Notes: a model not told the origin generated them from the letters alone. A stretch of 64,000 nt of DNA from Paenibacillus profundus (GCF_021369635.1 NZ_JAJNBZ010000016.1:62110-126109), one strand, 5' to 3'. Positions 8,842 to 19,376 are shown, counted from the stretch's first letter. Program-made: numbers and translations.

Positions 8842-9171
8842 TTACGAGCGTCCGCGGCAAATCCATTGAATGAGTTCCGTACCGAGATGCGCACCAACAA
8901 AGGAAACAAAAATGTACAGCAGCTGCTTGAACACAGGAGACAAATTGCCGAGCCAGAAGTTGCTCTCAATGACACGTATTGGATCGATGGTGCCGCCGAC
9001 CGCGGCAACGACCGCCCATATTTTTAAATGCTCAGCGATGTGCTTCATCGTATCGACCGGCGACTGCAGCGCAATCACGGCCCCGATGCCGGCCAGCATG
9101 GAACCACCGAGCACCACGCCGAAGGCGATGAAGAAGTCCAGCAATGCCTTGGACATAAATGAGCCCATCAT
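8842..9171 (-). CDS. ytrH: Sporulation membrane protein YtrH
   Basis: A 109-residue protein with three hydrophobic helices, matching YtrH in length and in its place divergent from dnaE. YtrH acts with YtrI in the forespore-surrounding membrane during sporulation. Two tandem ATGs (9171 and 9168) both follow AAAGGAG; the second has the more usual 8-base spacing. It is followed 35 bases later by ytrI. Confidence 0.8.
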   Translation of the reverse strand: MMGSFMSKALLDFFIAFGVVLGGSMLAGIGAVIALQSPVDTMKHIAEHLKIWAVVAAVGGTIDPIRVIESNFWLGNLSPVFKQLLYIFVSFVGAHLGTELIQWICRGRS

Positions 9172-9319
9172 GGCCGCTCCTTTCGAATAGCTGAATGTCG
9201 GGGCTGCCAGCTAAGGACAAGAACCCCCTTGTACATGTATAGGATCTGTTCGCGGAAATATGATACAATAAGAGACGAAAATATGTTCGCATGATGCATT
9301 GGGATGAGGAGTGAATGGG

Positions 9320-12300
9320 ATGGACCAGTTCGTGCATTTGCACGTACATAGTGAATACAGCTTGCTCGACGGGGCGGCGCGTATCGAAGCGCTTGCCGCA
9401 CGAGCGGCCGCATGCGGCATGAAGGCGATTGCCCTCACGGATCATGGGGTTATGTATGGCACCATCGCCTTCTACAAAGCATGTGTGGCACATGGCATAA
9501 AGCCTATTATCGGCATGGAAGCGTACGTGACGACCGGTTCTCTACATGAGAAGGGCTCGCGTAAGGATCAGCCGATTTATCATTTGATTCTCCTTGCGAA
9601 GAGTGAGCAGGGCTATCGCAATTTAATGAAGATTTGCTCAGTCGGGCATCTGGAAGGATTTCATTATAAGCCGCGGGTCGATATGGCCACGTTGCGCAAG
9701 TATTCTGAGGGGATCATCGGGCTCAGCGCCTGCCTTGGGGGAGAAGTGTCCCAGCATGTGCTGCACGGCCGGAGCGAGGAAGCTCGCCAAGCGGCGGAGC
9801 GGTACCGGGATATTTTCCAGGAAGGGTTCTATTTGGAGCTTCAGGATCACGGATTGACTGAGCAGAAGAAGGTCAACATTGGACTTATCGCCTTGAGTGA
9901 AGCGACGGGAATTCCGCTTGCCGCGACCAATGACGTTCACTATATGAAGCAGGAAGATGCAGCGGTGCAAGACGTGCTCATCTGTATCGGCACCGGCAAG
10001 ACGATTGAAGATGAAGGCCGTATGCGCATGGGCACGGATCAGCTGTATTTTAAATCTCAGGAAGAGATGAATGCGCTGTTCAGACATGTGCCGGAGGCGA
10101 TTGCCAATACTTCGCGCATCGCAGAGCAGTGTCATGTGGAGCTGGACTTTGAGAAATCGGTGCTGCCGGCTTTTGAGCCGATCCCGGATGGGATGAAAGC
10201 TGCGGAATATTTGCGCCAGCTGTGCGAGGAAGGCTTGCAGAGCCGTTATTCAGGCCAGGCGGAGTGGTCTCAGGAAGCGTTCCGCCGCAGCGCTCAGGAG
10301 CGGCTGCATTATGAATTGAACACGATCGAGAAGATGGGGTTTTCCGATTATTTTTTAATCGTCTGGGACTTCATTCGCTTTGCCCATGAGCAAGGCATCA
10401 TGACCGGTCCTGGCCGGGGTTCTTCCGCAGGCAGTCTCGTTGCCTACAGCCTTCGCATTACGAATGTCGATCCATTGAAATATAAGCTGTTGTTCGAGCG
10501 GTTTTTGAATCCGGAACGGATTACGATGCCGGATATCGATATCGATTTCAACGACGAGCGCCGGGATGAAGTCATTGCCTATGTGGCGGATAAGTACGGC
10601 CATGACCGCGTCGCGCAAATCATAACGTTCGGCACGATGGCCGCCCGCGCGGCGGTGCGCGACGTAGGCCGCGTGCTGAATGTGCCGTACAATGAGACAG
10701 ATCGCGTAGCGAAGCTCATTCCGAACCAGATCGGCATAACGCTCGATAAAGCGCAGCGAACGAGCAGCGAGCTGCGGGAATGGTCGGAGCGGGAGCCACG
10801 CATTGGCGAGCTTCTGACGATGGCATCGAAGGTGGAGCGGACGCCGCGCCATGCTTCTACGCATGCGGCTGGTGTCGTCATCAGCAAGGAGCCCTTGACG
10901 CATTACGTTCCGCTGCAGGCGGGTACAGAGGATATTGCGCTCACGCAGTACTCGATGGAGCATCTGGAAGCGATCGGTATGCTCAAGATGGATTTCCTCG
11001 GACTGCGTACGTTATCTATCATTGAGCGCACGTTGGAATGGGTGGAGAGCCGCACCGGATCTGCGCTTGATTTGAATGCGCTCGACGATTCAGATGCAGC
11101 AACGTATGCGCTGCTCACACGCGGCGACACGACAGGGCTGTTTCAGTTGGAATCGGCCGGAGTACGGCGCGTGCTGCGGGAGCTGAAGCCTTCCGTATTC
11201 GAGGACATTGTATCCGTGGTGGCGCTGTATCGCCCGGGTCCAATGGAATTTATTCCGAACTACATTCAGAGCAAGCACGGGCTGAAGCCTGTGGAGTACC
11301 CGCACCCTGACTTGGAGCCGATTCTTCAAGATACGTACGGCATTATCGTCTATCAGGAGCAAATTATGCACATCGCCTCGAAGATGGCCGGTTTCTCCTT
11401 GGGCGAAGCTGATCTGTTGCGTCGTGCTGTGTCGAAAAAGAAGCGCGAAGTGCTTGACAAAGAGCGACAGCATTTTGTCGAAGGAAGTCGACGTCAGGGA
11501 TATACGGAGGAAGAGGCGAATCGGGTTTACGACATGATCGTGCGGTTTGCGGACTATGGCTTCCCGCGTGCGCATGCAGCAGCATACGGGGTGTTGGCGT
11601 TCCAAACTTCATATTTGAAGGCACATTATCCGATGGAATTCATGGCTTCCATGCTGACGGCCAATATGGGCAGCCACCGGAAAATTGCGGAATATATCGA
11701 GGATTGCCGGCGACTGCACATCGAGCTGCTTCCGCCTGACGTGAACGAGAGCCTGGTTCACTTTACACCGCTTGAAGGGGCGATTCGCTTCGGTCTCGGC
11801 GCGATTAAAAATGTTGGAACGACAGCGATCGAGAGCATTATTCAAGAACGTAAGGAGAAGCCCTACGCGGATTTACTCGATTTTTGTCAACGGGTGGACC
11901 TGCGCGTATGCAACCGCCGGGTTATCGAATCGCTGATACAGGCGGGGGCTTTTGACACCATGCCCGGACATCGCGCCCAATTGCTTGCGATGCTGGACGA
12001 GACGCTGGAAACGGCAGCGAAGTGGCGCAAGGAACGGGAAGATTTGCAAATCCAGCTGTTCGGGTTCGTGGAGGTGAGCAATTGGACGATTGATTATCCG
12101 AACGTTCAAGCCTTTACGATGACTGAGCAGCTTGAGTTGGAACGGGAGCTGCTTGGACTGTATCTGTCCGGCCACCCGCTGGACGATTATACGGATTTGC
12201 TGCGCGAGGTGGAGACGGATCGGCTTGTCGATCTGCATGATGCTCCGGACGACAGTGAGTGCATCGTCGCCGGGATGGTCGTATCCATCCGCTCTATTAC

Positions 12301-12958
12301 GACGAAGAAGGGCAAGCCGATGGCGTTCATCGAGCTGGAGGACCGCATCGACCGTGCGGAAGTGGTGCTGTTCCCCGAAGTGTGGCGGCGTGCGGAGCCG
12401 CTCATTCATAAGGGCGCGTTGCTGGCGGTGCGCGCCAAGGTGCAGCAGCAGGACGACGATTACAAGCTGTTGGCACACGAAGCGGTACCGCTGGAGCAGC
12501 GTGCCGTCGCGGCGCTCGTGAAGCGCCGCCGCGGGCCGCAGAGCGGGCACAGCGTGCCAAGCCCGCATGACGCGCAAGCTGCGAAGTCGCGCGCGGGGGC
12601 GGGGCTTGCTGGCACGTCGGAGCGTACAGGCGGCGCCTCTTCAGGCCGCGCCGCTGCTTCGCGCGTTGCTTCCGCGCCGTCGGCTCAGGAGCGCAGCACG
12701 CCGTCTGCGCGTTCAGGAGCGCGTTCAGGCGCTCAGCGCGTGTACATCAAGATAACGGCCGATCGCGAACGGCCGGAGCTCTTACAGGAGCTGAAGCAGC
12801 TTCTGAAGACGAGCCCCGGTCCGCTGCCTACCGTGCTGTTCTATGAGCGTGAGCAGCAGCTGATCGCGCTTAACGAGGCATATGCATTGAAGCCCTCCCC
12901 CGAGTTGTTCAAGCAGATTGAAGCCATATTCGGCGATGGCTCGGTTCGTGTAAAATAA
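9320..12958 (+). CDS. dnaE: DNA polymerase III alpha subunit DnaE
   Basis: A 1212-residue replicative polymerase (DnaE1 type). The N-terminal PHP domain starts HLHVHSEYSLLDG; the palm carries catalytic carboxylates in MPDIDIDFND (near residue 404); the glycine-rich GPGRGSSAGSLVAY and YRPGPMEFIPNYI motifs follow; an OB fold starts near residue 975 (IVAGMVVSIRS). In Firmicutes DnaE extends RNA primers and cooperates with PolC. I chose ATG 9320 because GAGGAG lies 8 bases upstream; the in-frame GTG at 9311 overlaps that site. Residues about 1068-1140 form a very GC-rich Ala/Ser/Gly/Arg linker before the C-terminal domain, unlike the rest of the gene. Confidence 0.95.
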   Translation: MDQFVHLHVHSEYSLLDGAARIEALAARAAACGMKAIALTDHGVMYGTIAFYKACVAHGIKPIIGMEAYVTTGSLHEKGSRKDQPIYHLILLAKSEQGYRNLMKICSVGHLEGFHYKPRVDMATLRKYSEGIIGLSACLGGEVSQHVLHGRSEEARQAAERYRDIFQEGFYLELQDHGLTEQKKVNIGLIALSEATGIPLAATNDVHYMKQEDAAVQDVLICIGTGKTIEDEGRMRMGTDQLYFKSQEEMNALFRHVPEAIANTSRIAEQCHVELDFEKSVLPAFEPIPDGMKAAEYLRQLCEEGLQSRYSGQAEWSQEAFRRSAQERLHYELNTIEKMGFSDYFLIVWDFIRFAHEQGIMTGPGRGSSAGSLVAYSLRITNVDPLKYKLLFERFLNPERITMPDIDIDFNDERRDEVIAYVADKYGHDRVAQIITFGTMAARAAVRDVGRVLNVPYNETDRVAKLIPNQIGITLDKAQRTSSELREWSEREPRIGELLTMASKVERTPRHASTHAAGVVISKEPLTHYVPLQAGTEDIALTQYSMEHLEAIGMLKMDFLGLRTLSIIERTLEWVESRTGSALDLNALDDSDAATYALLTRGDTTGLFQLESAGVRRVLRELKPSVFEDIVSVVALYRPGPMEFIPNYIQSKHGLKPVEYPHPDLEPILQDTYGIIVYQEQIMHIASKMAGFSLGEADLLRRAVSKKKREVLDKERQHFVEGSRRQGYTEEEANRVYDMIVRFADYGFPRAHAAAYGVLAFQTSYLKAHYPMEFMASMLTANMGSHRKIAEYIEDCRRLHIELLPPDVNESLVHFTPLEGAIRFGLGAIKNVGTTAIESIIQERKEKPYADLLDFCQRVDLRVCNRRVIESLIQAGAFDTMPGHRAQLLAMLDETLETAAKWRKEREDLQIQLFGFVEVSNWTIDYPNVQAFTMTEQLELERELLGLYLSGHPLDDYTDLLREVETDRLVDLHDAPDDSECIVAGMVVSIRSITTKKGKPMAFIELEDRIDRAEVVLFPEVWRRAEPLIHKGALLAVRAKVQQQDDDYKLLAHEAVPLEQRAVAALVKRRRGPQSGHSVPSPHDAQAAKSRAGAGLAGTSERTGGASSGRAAASRVASAPSAQERSTPSARSGARSGAQRVYIKITADRERPELLQELKQLLKTSPGPLPTVLFYEREQQLIALNEAYALKPSPELFKQIEAIFGDGSVRVK

Positions 12959-13060
12959 CATTAACGGCATGAACATTTCCCTTCCGACCCGCATACATTT
13001 AGATACGCCCTGTTCCGAAGAGACAAGTCACAGGAGACGGGGTGAAGGGAGGGGATTTCC

Positions 13061-13561
13061 TTGACATCCGATATTGCGATACAATGGCTGGAACGGCGTG
13101 GAGTTGAACTTGAAGCGATTGCGGATATTGTCCTTCAATTGCAGCGGCCCTATAATGCTTCCTTAACGCTTGCGGATTGCATCGATAGTGTCAAAGCGGT
13201 CATTCAAAAGCGTGAAGTGCAGTACACGCTAATGACGGGGATTGCGCTTGATTGGTTAGCGGAGCAGAAGCTCTTGCCGGAACCGCTGCAAGCGATAATG
13301 GAGGCGGATGAGCCGTTATATGGGGTGGATGAAACGCTGGCTCTGGGCATTACGAGCGTATATGGTATGATTGGATTGACGAGCTTCGGCTATTTGGATA
13401 AGGCAAAGGTCGGCGTGATTCATCAGTTGAACGCGAACAAGCAGCAAATTCACGTCTTCTTGGATGATCTCGTGGCGGGATTGGCTGCTGCGGCATCGGC
13501 CCGAATCGCACACAAGAATCATGATGCAAATTTATATGGGCTGTCGAAAGATACAATTTAA
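13061..13561 (+). CDS. Phosphatidylglycerophosphatase A-like protein (YutG family)
   Basis: A 166-residue protein with the PgpA/YutG fold, recognisable from GVDETLALGITSVYGMIGLTSFGY and FLDDLVAGLAAAASARI. Unlike proteobacterial PgpA it is largely soluble, as in B. subtilis YutG. The family removes the phosphate from phosphatidylglycerol-phosphate in phospholipid synthesis, but activity of the short Firmicute form is less certain. The start is TTG, supported by GGGAGGGG 6 bases upstream. No operon partner is evident. Confidence 0.75.
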   Translation: MTSDIAIQWLERRGVELEAIADIVLQLQRPYNASLTLADCIDSVKAVIQKREVQYTLMTGIALDWLAEQKLLPEPLQAIMEADEPLYGVDETLALGITSVYGMIGLTSFGYLDKAKVGVIHQLNANKQQIHVFLDDLVAGLAAAASARIAHKNHDANLYGLSKDTI

Positions 13562-13702
13562 CGGCGTATTTGCTTATTTTGTCTAATTGTGCATTTGTTC
13601 ATTGCATGATTGTCAAGGATTTGGTTGCGGTGAAAATGTCAATTATGTTATCATTATGGCATTATATGAGCCGTATTGGAACGTTAGGGGGGTCTCACGC
13701 GC

Positions 13703-13891
13703 ATGTGGACCGTTATCTACATCGCACCGACTGCCAAATTAGCAGACAAGATTCAGACAAGATTGACGGAGGAAGGGTTTCTTATTCAGATCCGTCCCAT
13801 CCATCTTTCTAAACAACAGTTTGAAATTTTAGTGCCTTCCGGGGAAGTTGAAGAAGTTCAGGAAGTGCTCAATTCGATTTTGCATGCATGA
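13703..13891 (+). CDS. Small conserved-looking protein of unknown function
   Basis: A 62-residue soluble protein. GGGGGG lies upstream of the ATG at a long but usable spacing. The predicted pattern is beta-alpha-beta-beta-alpha (TVIYIAPTAKLADKIQTRL... FEILVPSGEVEEVQEVL), an ACT- or ferredoxin-like small fold. It lies just before accD, from which a hairpin separates it. I do not recognise a named family with confidence and assign no function. Confidence 0.7.
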   Translation: MWTVIYIAPTAKLADKIQTRLTEEGFLIQIRPIHLSKQQFEILVPSGEVEEVQEVLNSILHA

Positions 13892-13894
13892 TGC

Positions 13895-13937
13895 CGGCTG
13901 ATTGACGAACGTCACGTTTTTCAAACAGCCGATTTTT
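13895..13937 (+). terminator. Possible terminator before accD
   Basis: CGGCTG...CAGCCG with an inner TTG/CAA extension and a 21-base loop, followed by ATTTTTGTTG. The stem is modest. Confidence 0.45.
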
Positions 13938-14023
13938 GTTGTTTACGGTTAGGACAATCTCCGGCTGTGGACCTAAGTATGTCTCGGTAGCATGGAGAAA
14001 TCACGCCTAAAGAGGTGTAACGG

Positions 14024-14905
14024 GTGTTTAAAGACTTATTTCAAAAGAAAAAGTACGCCACGGTGCCATCCGCATCCGTGCATGATGACCGCCCCAAGCG
14101 CGAGATACCCGAAGGTTTGATGAACAAATGCCCGAAATGCGGCACGATTCAATATCATAAAGAGTTGGAGAAGAACCTGAAGGTATGTTCGCAGTGTGGA
14201 CATCATTTGCGTCTGAATGCGCTGGAACGCATTGAAATGACCTTGGATGAAGGCCGTTTCTTCGAATACGACTCGGATATCGTCTCTGAGGATCCGCTCG
14301 GCTTCCCGGACTATCCGAAGAAGCTGAAGCAGCAGCAAGCCAAATCAGGATTGGACGAAGCGGTCATTACAGGTGAAGGCACGATCGGCGGATTTCCTGT
14401 CGTCGTCGCCGTTATGAGCTTTGATTTCTTTACCGGCAGCATGGGCTCGGTCGTCGGTGAAAAAATAACGAGGGCCATTGAAACAGCCATGCAGAAGCAA
14501 TATCCGCTCATCATTTTCTCGACATCAGGCGGAGCGCGCATGCAGGAAAGCATCTTAAGCCTTATGCAAATGGCGAAGACGAGCGCTGCGTTGGCCAAGC
14601 TGCACGAGGCAGGCGGATTGTATATTTCGGTATTTACCGATCCGACGACAGGCGGCGTGTCCGCCAGCTTTGCTATGCTCGGCGATATCAACCTTGCTGA
14701 GCCTGGGGCCCTTGTCGGGTTTGCGGGACGCATCGTAATTGAGCAGACCATACGGCAGAAGCTGCCTGACGAGTTCCAAACGGCGGAGTTCAACATGAAG
14801 CACGGGCAGCTCGATTTGGTGGTGCCGCGCAAGGACATGCGTCAGACCTTGATCAAGCTTATTGATTTGCACACGGTGAAAGGAGATGTGACGCATGGCG
14901 GGTGA
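14024..14905 (+). CDS. accD: Acetyl-CoA carboxylase carboxyltransferase subunit beta
   Basis: A 293-residue beta subunit of the carboxyltransferase that makes malonyl-CoA for fatty-acid synthesis. It has the N-terminal four-cysteine zinc ribbon (CPKC and CSQC, near residues 36-58) and the crotonase-like core, including SGGARMQE and the [15 protein letters not shown] oxyanion region. The start is GTG after AGAGGTG. Its 3' end overlaps accA by 11 bases, fitting coupled synthesis of the two subunits. Confidence 0.95.
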   Translation: MFKDLFQKKKYATVPSASVHDDRPKREIPEGLMNKCPKCGTIQYHKELEKNLKVCSQCGHHLRLNALERIEMTLDEGRFFEYDSDIVSEDPLGFPDYPKKLKQQQAKSGLDEAVITGEGTIGGFPVVVAVMSFDFFTGSMGSVVGEKITRAIETAMQKQYPLIIFSTSGGARMQESILSLMQMAKTSAALAKLHEAGGLYISVFTDPTTGGVSASFAMLGDINLAEPGALVGFAGRIVIEQTIRQKLPDEFQTAEFNMKHGQLDLVVPRKDMRQTLIKLIDLHTVKGDVTHGG

Positions 14906-15860
14906 GCTTCCGTTCGAGCAGCCTTTGGTGGAGTTGAAACAGAAAATAGCCGAATTAAAACGGTTCGGAGAGGAAAAAAATATTGACTTTACTGAGGAAA
15001 TAGCACGGTTGGAGGAGCGTTACGCCAAGTTGGCTGAAGAGATTTATACCAACATCTCCCCATCACAAAAGATGCACTTGGCGAGACATCATCAACGTCC
15101 AACCACGCTTGATTTTATTCAGCATATTTTCACCGATTTCATTGAGCTGCACGGTGATCGGCTGTTCGGAGACGACATGGCCATCGTCGGCGGTCTCGCA
15201 CGGTTAAATGGGGTTCCGGTAACCGTTATCGGCCATCAGCGCGGCAAGGACACGAAGGAAAATATTGCTCGCTTCTTCGGCAGTCCGCACCCGGAAGGGT
15301 TCCGCAAAGCGCTGCGGCTCATGCAGCAAGCGGACAAGTTCAAGCGTCCGATTATTACGTTCATCGATACGAAAGGCGCTTACCCAGGGAATACGGCGGA
15401 AGAGCGCGGACAATCGGAAGCGATTGCCCGTAATTTACGCGATATGGCGCTGCTGGGCGTTCCTGTCATCTGCGTCGTGATTGGAGAAGGCGGCAGCGGC
15501 GGCGCGTTAGCGCTAGGCGTTGGGAACCGTGTGCTTATGCTCGAGAACGCCATTTATGCCGCCATCTCGCCGAATGGCGCGGCTTCCATCCTGTGGAAGG
15601 ATGCTTCGAGAGCAGATCAGGCCGCAGAAGCGATGAAGATTACCGCTGCCGATCTGAAAGCGATGGATGTCATTGAAGAAATTATTCCTGAGCCTCAGGG
15701 AGGCGCGCACAAGGATGTTGAAGCGGCAGCCGCGAATGTGAAAGACGCGCTGTGGCGTCATCTCGCGGAGCTTATGCTGTTGTCAACAGACGAATTGCGC
15801 GAAGATCGCTACGGCAAATTCCGCAAAATCGGCAAGTTTGCAACGTACGAACGTGTATGA
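14895..15860 (+). CDS. accA: Acetyl-CoA carboxylase carboxyltransferase subunit alpha
   Basis: A 321-residue alpha subunit, partner of AccD. It shows the N-terminal helical segment, [20 protein letters not shown]-like [15 protein letters not shown], and the biotin/CoA pocket motif [15 protein letters not shown]. The ATG lies within the end of accD after AAAGGAGATG. In B. subtilis pfkA follows; here the next gene is pyk after a 160-base AT-rich gap with no gene. Confidence 0.95.
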   Translation: MAGELPFEQPLVELKQKIAELKRFGEEKNIDFTEEIARLEERYAKLAEEIYTNISPSQKMHLARHHQRPTTLDFIQHIFTDFIELHGDRLFGDDMAIVGGLARLNGVPVTVIGHQRGKDTKENIARFFGSPHPEGFRKALRLMQQADKFKRPIITFIDTKGAYPGNTAEERGQSEAIARNLRDMALLGVPVICVVIGEGGSGGALALGVGNRVLMLENAIYAAISPNGAASILWKDASRADQAAEAMKITAADLKAMDVIEEIIPEPQGGAHKDVEAAAANVKDALWRHLAELMLLSTDELREDRYGKFRKIGKFATYERV

Positions 15861-16021
15861 TTATTTCTCATCATAAAAAAGGTGCTTATTGGTAAAACTT
15901 ATAAATATGATAATCTTCATATACAAATTTTGCTGAGTATAGTAAATTAGATAGATGAGAGCCTTGTTTTAGAAATAAAAATTAGAGATATTAGAGAGCC
16001 CACAATTGGAGGAAGCCCATA

Positions 16022-17452
16022 ATGCGTAAAACCAAAATTGTTTGTACTATCGGTCCTTCCAGCGAGTCCTTGGAGAATACGAAGAAGTTGATTCTGGCAG
16101 GCATGAACGTCGCTCGCCTTAACTTCTCGCATGGTGACTTTGATGAGCACGGCAACCGGATCAAGAACATTCGTCAAGCTTGCGAAGAAATGAACAAGAC
16201 AGTTGCGATTCTTCTTGATACGAAAGGCCCGGAAATCCGTACAGGAAAATTGGCAGTGGAGCCAATCGACCTCGTACAAGATGAATATGTGACATTAACG
16301 ACGGAAGAAATTCTTGGAGACAAAGATCGCATCTCGGTTACATATAATGAGTTGCCGCAGGATGTGGAAGTCGGTTCTACTATTCTTATCGATGATGGTC
16401 TCATTGGACTGACAGTCGTTGACGTTCAAGGCACGGAAATCAAGTGTAAGATTGTTAACGGTGGTACAATTAAGAGCCGTAAAGGCGTTAACGTGCCAGG
16501 CGTCAAAATCTCGCTTCCGGGCATTACTGAAAAAGATGCAAATGACATCATTTTCGGTATCGAACAAGGGGTTGATTTCATTGCTGCCTCTTTCGTGCGT
16601 AAAGCAAGCGACGTTATGGAAATCCGCAATTTGTTGGACAAGCATAACGCGAAACATATCCAAATCATTTCGAAGATTGAGAACCAAGAAGGCGTAGACA
16701 ACTTGGATGAAATCTTGGAAGCTTCTGACGGCTTGATGGTTGCCCGCGGTGACCTTGGTGTCGAGATTCCTGCGGAAGAAGTGCCACTTGTACAGAAGAG
16801 AATGATTGAAAAATGCAATACTGTAGGCAAACCAGTTATTACAGCGACGCAAATGCTTGATTCCATGCAACGCAATCCTCGCCCTACACGCGCGGAAGCA
16901 AGTGACGTGGCGAACGCTATCTTCGACGGCACGGATGCAATCATGCTGTCCGGTGAAACGGCTGCAGGGAAATATCCGGTTGAATCCGTTCTGACGATGT
17001 CCCGCATCGCGGAAAAAGCGGAATCTGCATTGGAATATCGTGAAATTTTAATTAAACAAAGCTTGAAACAACAAATGACGGTTACGGATGCAATCAGCCA
17101 AGCTGTAGCAAATACGGCGCTTGACTTGAATGCAAAGGCGATCATCAGCTCCACGCAAACCGGATATACGGCGCGCATGGTATCGAAATATCGTCCAAAA
17201 GCGCCAATCATTGCTGCGACTCCATCCGAGAAAGTGATGCGCGGATTATCCCTGACATGGGGTGTCGTGCCTGTGAAAGTGGAACAAGCTTCCTCCACGG
17301 ATGAAATGTTCGACGTTGCGGTTTGCGGCGGCGTAAATACAGGCATCGTTTCCGAAGGAGACCTGGTTGTCATTACGGCTGGTGTCCCAACAAGCTGCGC
17401 GGGTTCGACGAACCTCGTGAAAGTGAGCCAAATCGGCAAAAGCTGCTCTTAA
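16022..17452 (+). CDS. pyk: Pyruvate kinase
   Basis: A 476-residue pyruvate kinase converting phosphoenolpyruvate and ADP to pyruvate and ATP at the end of glycolysis. It has the N-terminal [12 protein letters not shown], substrate loop [10 protein letters not shown], active-site [10 protein letters not shown] and [12 protein letters not shown], and ATQMLDSM. The start follows TTGGAGGAAG. It lacks the extra C-terminal PEP-utiliser-like domain that makes the B. subtilis enzyme about 585 residues. It carries its own terminator. Confidence 0.95.
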   Translation: MRKTKIVCTIGPSSESLENTKKLILAGMNVARLNFSHGDFDEHGNRIKNIRQACEEMNKTVAILLDTKGPEIRTGKLAVEPIDLVQDEYVTLTTEEILGDKDRISVTYNELPQDVEVGSTILIDDGLIGLTVVDVQGTEIKCKIVNGGTIKSRKGVNVPGVKISLPGITEKDANDIIFGIEQGVDFIAASFVRKASDVMEIRNLLDKHNAKHIQIISKIENQEGVDNLDEILEASDGLMVARGDLGVEIPAEEVPLVQKRMIEKCNTVGKPVITATQMLDSMQRNPRPTRAEASDVANAIFDGTDAIMLSGETAAGKYPVESVLTMSRIAEKAESALEYREILIKQSLKQQMTVTDAISQAVANTALDLNAKAIISSTQTGYTARMVSKYRPKAPIIAATPSEKVMRGLSLTWGVVPVKVEQASSTDEMFDVAVCGGVNTGIVSEGDLVVITAGVPTSCAGSTNLVKVSQIGKSCS

Positions 17453-17485
17453 GACCGAGCTGATTATATAATAGAATGCAAAGCG

Positions 17486-17525
17486 ACAGAAGCAATGGCG
17501 ATATGCCATTGCTTCTGTTATTGTG
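17486..17525 (+). terminator. Rho-independent terminator of pyk
   Basis: A 14-bp perfect stem ACAGAAGCAATGGC/GCCATTGCTTCTGT with a 5-base loop, followed by a T-containing tail. It lies 33 bases after the stop. Confidence 0.8.
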
Positions 17526-17697
17526 AAAGCAGGTTATATGACATTAAGCACCACATTGTCTCGAACGAACACTAACGAACGGCAAGGACAATAGCGTGCC
17601 GCTAGACGCGGCCGCTTACCACTCTGAAGGCGCAGATATGAAGTTTTGTTGCATTTGTGAGTTATGATACTTATAAGTTACAATAGGAGGTGCAGCG

Positions 17698-18195
17698 ATG
17701 TCTCCAGCATCGTCTCCGTCTGCTGCTTGCTCTTGGTTCGGATTTCCGCTTCGCGTCCGTTATCAAGAGACAGACGGAATGAAAGTGGTCTTTCATGGAA
17801 ATTATATCACTTGGTTTGAAGTGGGACGTACAGAATGGATACGAGCGTTAGGCTTGAGCTACCGAGAATTGGAGACACGGGGGCTGCTGCTTCCTGTCGT
17901 TGATTTGCAGGTTACCTTTAAGCGTCCAGCATTGTATGATGACATGATTATGGTATATACCCGGCTGGAGCAGCGTTCAGCGTTGCGCATGACCTTCGCT
18001 TCGGTTGTATGTCGCGTAGGCGAAGCTGAAGCAGACATGGCCTTGGAGCAAGGCTGGCGTGCCGCGCCAATCGGTGAGCGGCTGGTAGAAGGGGCAACAA
18101 CACTCGCCTGGCTGAATTCGAATTGGCGTCCGGTACGTATTGAACGTGAAGCGAAGGACATCTGGACGCTGCTTGAATCTGTTACGCATGACTGA
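17698..18195 (+). CDS. Acyl-CoA thioesterase, YbgC/FadM-like hotdog family
   Basis: A 165-residue single-hotdog protein. The family motif YQETDGMKVVFHGNYITWFE (near residue 22) carries the catalytic Asp and the N-Y pair of 4-hydroxybenzoyl-CoA-type thioesterases. The family hydrolyses acyl-CoA thioesters in the cytoplasm; the substrate cannot be read from sequence. The ATG follows AATAGGAGGTG. It stands upstream of fxsA with a 94-base gap. Confidence 0.8.
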   Translation: MSPASSPSAACSWFGFPLRVRYQETDGMKVVFHGNYITWFEVGRTEWIRALGLSYRELETRGLLLPVVDLQVTFKRPALYDDMIMVYTRLEQRSALRMTFASVVCRVGEAEADMALEQGWRAAPIGERLVEGATTLAWLNSNWRPVRIEREAKDIWTLLESVTHD

Positions 18196-18289
18196 CTATG
18201 AAGTCACACCATGCATTCCCTGACATACTTGGCAGTAAGCAAGTGTGCAGATGACGAGAAGCTTAATTATGGGAAGGAGGGGACGCAGG

Positions 18290-18691
18290 ATGAATCCAAT
18301 CGTATGGATACTTATTGTACTTACGTTAATTCCCGCATTGGAAGTGTACGGTTTCGTCTTGGTCAGCAACTGGGTGGGAGGCTGGAACACATTTTTGCTT
18401 ATTTTGCTGACGAGTGTAATCGGAGCGATTGTAGCCCGCTATGAAGCTGCCCAAGTGTGGGGTGAAGCCCAGAAGCAGTTGCAGTCCAGGCAAGTACCGG
18501 GACGCGCAGTCATTGATGGCTTATGCATTATGGCGGGGGGGATTATGCTCTTAACTCCGGGGTTCTTCACGGATGTCCTCGGTTTCACGCTCGTTTTCCC
18601 TCTAACCCGGCCATTATACAGGCACTATTTGTTGAAATGGATCGAGAAAAAAATGAAAGACGGCAATTTCATTTATTTCCGCCGCTTCTAG
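18290..18691 (+). CDS. fxsA: FxsA family membrane protein
   Basis: A 133-residue protein with three or four hydrophobic segments and the FxsA signature: PALEVYGFVLVSNWVGGWNT followed by LLTSVIGAIVARYEAAQVW. E. coli FxsA relieves F-plasmid exclusion of phage T7; the physiological role is unknown. I placed the start at ATG 18290 because AAGGAGGGG sits 7-8 bases upstream; an earlier in-frame ATG at 18245 has no ribosome site. B. subtilis also has a small membrane gene after pyk. Confidence 0.8.
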   Translation: MNPIVWILIVLTLIPALEVYGFVLVSNWVGGWNTFLLILLTSVIGAIVARYEAAQVWGEAQKQLQSRQVPGRAVIDGLCIMAGGIMLLTPGFFTDVLGFTLVFPLTRPLYRHYLLKWIEKKMKDGNFIYFRRF

Positions 18692-18770
18692 GAGGCGATA
18701 TTGCCATTGAAGCAAGGAGCAGCCTATGCACGGTCGTGAATAGGCTGTTTCAGTGTGGGAGGAGATACCT

Positions 18771-19250
18771 ATGCACAGCACGATACATCTGAACTACCAA
18801 CTGACCATTCGAGATTATATGGATTACCAGTTTCAATTTATTAAGAAGTCATTGCTCACGTTGGGGCTCATTTTGAACGTTGTACTTCTCGTCATATTGC
18901 TCGCCATAACCGGATTTCAGGCGGGGGTGAAGGAGTGGAAGTGGATGGTGCCCGTCATCATCGTGGTTAATGGTGCAGCTGGAGCACTATACTATATGTT
19001 GATGCGGGCGGTAACGGGCAAGTCTTTCGGCAAGGATGCTTCCGCACATCAGTATGATATTCAACTCTCGGATGAAGGCATCCGTCTCCAGACACCTGCA
19101 ACGGAGGGCTATTACGCGTGGAGCGAGGTATATAAGGTGGCAGAAAGCCGGAAGCGTTTCTTCATTTTCTTTGCAGAGAACACTGCGTTAATCATACCGA
19201 AGGACGAGCATGATTCTGCACTTCGTGCGCTATTTAAGGCACATGCTTAA
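18771..19250 (+). CDS. YcxB-like membrane protein
   Basis: A 159-residue protein with two membrane segments (about residues 29-50 and 60-80) and a C-terminal soluble domain of the YcxB-like family (IQLSDEGIRLQTPATEGYYAWSEV... TALIIPKDEH). These proteins have no known function. ATG 18771 follows GGGAGGAGA; an in-frame upstream GTG overlaps that site and is rejected. Confidence 0.7.
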   Translation: MHSTIHLNYQLTIRDYMDYQFQFIKKSLLTLGLILNVVLLVILLAITGFQAGVKEWKWMVPVIIVVNGAAGALYYMLMRAVTGKSFGKDASAHQYDIQLSDEGIRLQTPATEGYYAWSEVYKVAESRKRFFIFFAENTALIIPKDEHDSALRALFKAHA

Positions 19251-19376
19251 TGTTGCGTCGAAGCTAAAAGGCGGATCACACCTATGGATTGGATATTATT
19301 TCATTTTTTCATAAAGAAACACCTAGGCCTCCAACGCATATAAACCTATGATAGGAATGATGCTGGGAGGACAGAA

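Noticed and set aside
16426-17439. 337-codon ORF antisense to pyk
   Set aside because: It fully shadows a well-supported pyruvate kinase, has no start signal and shows no domain.
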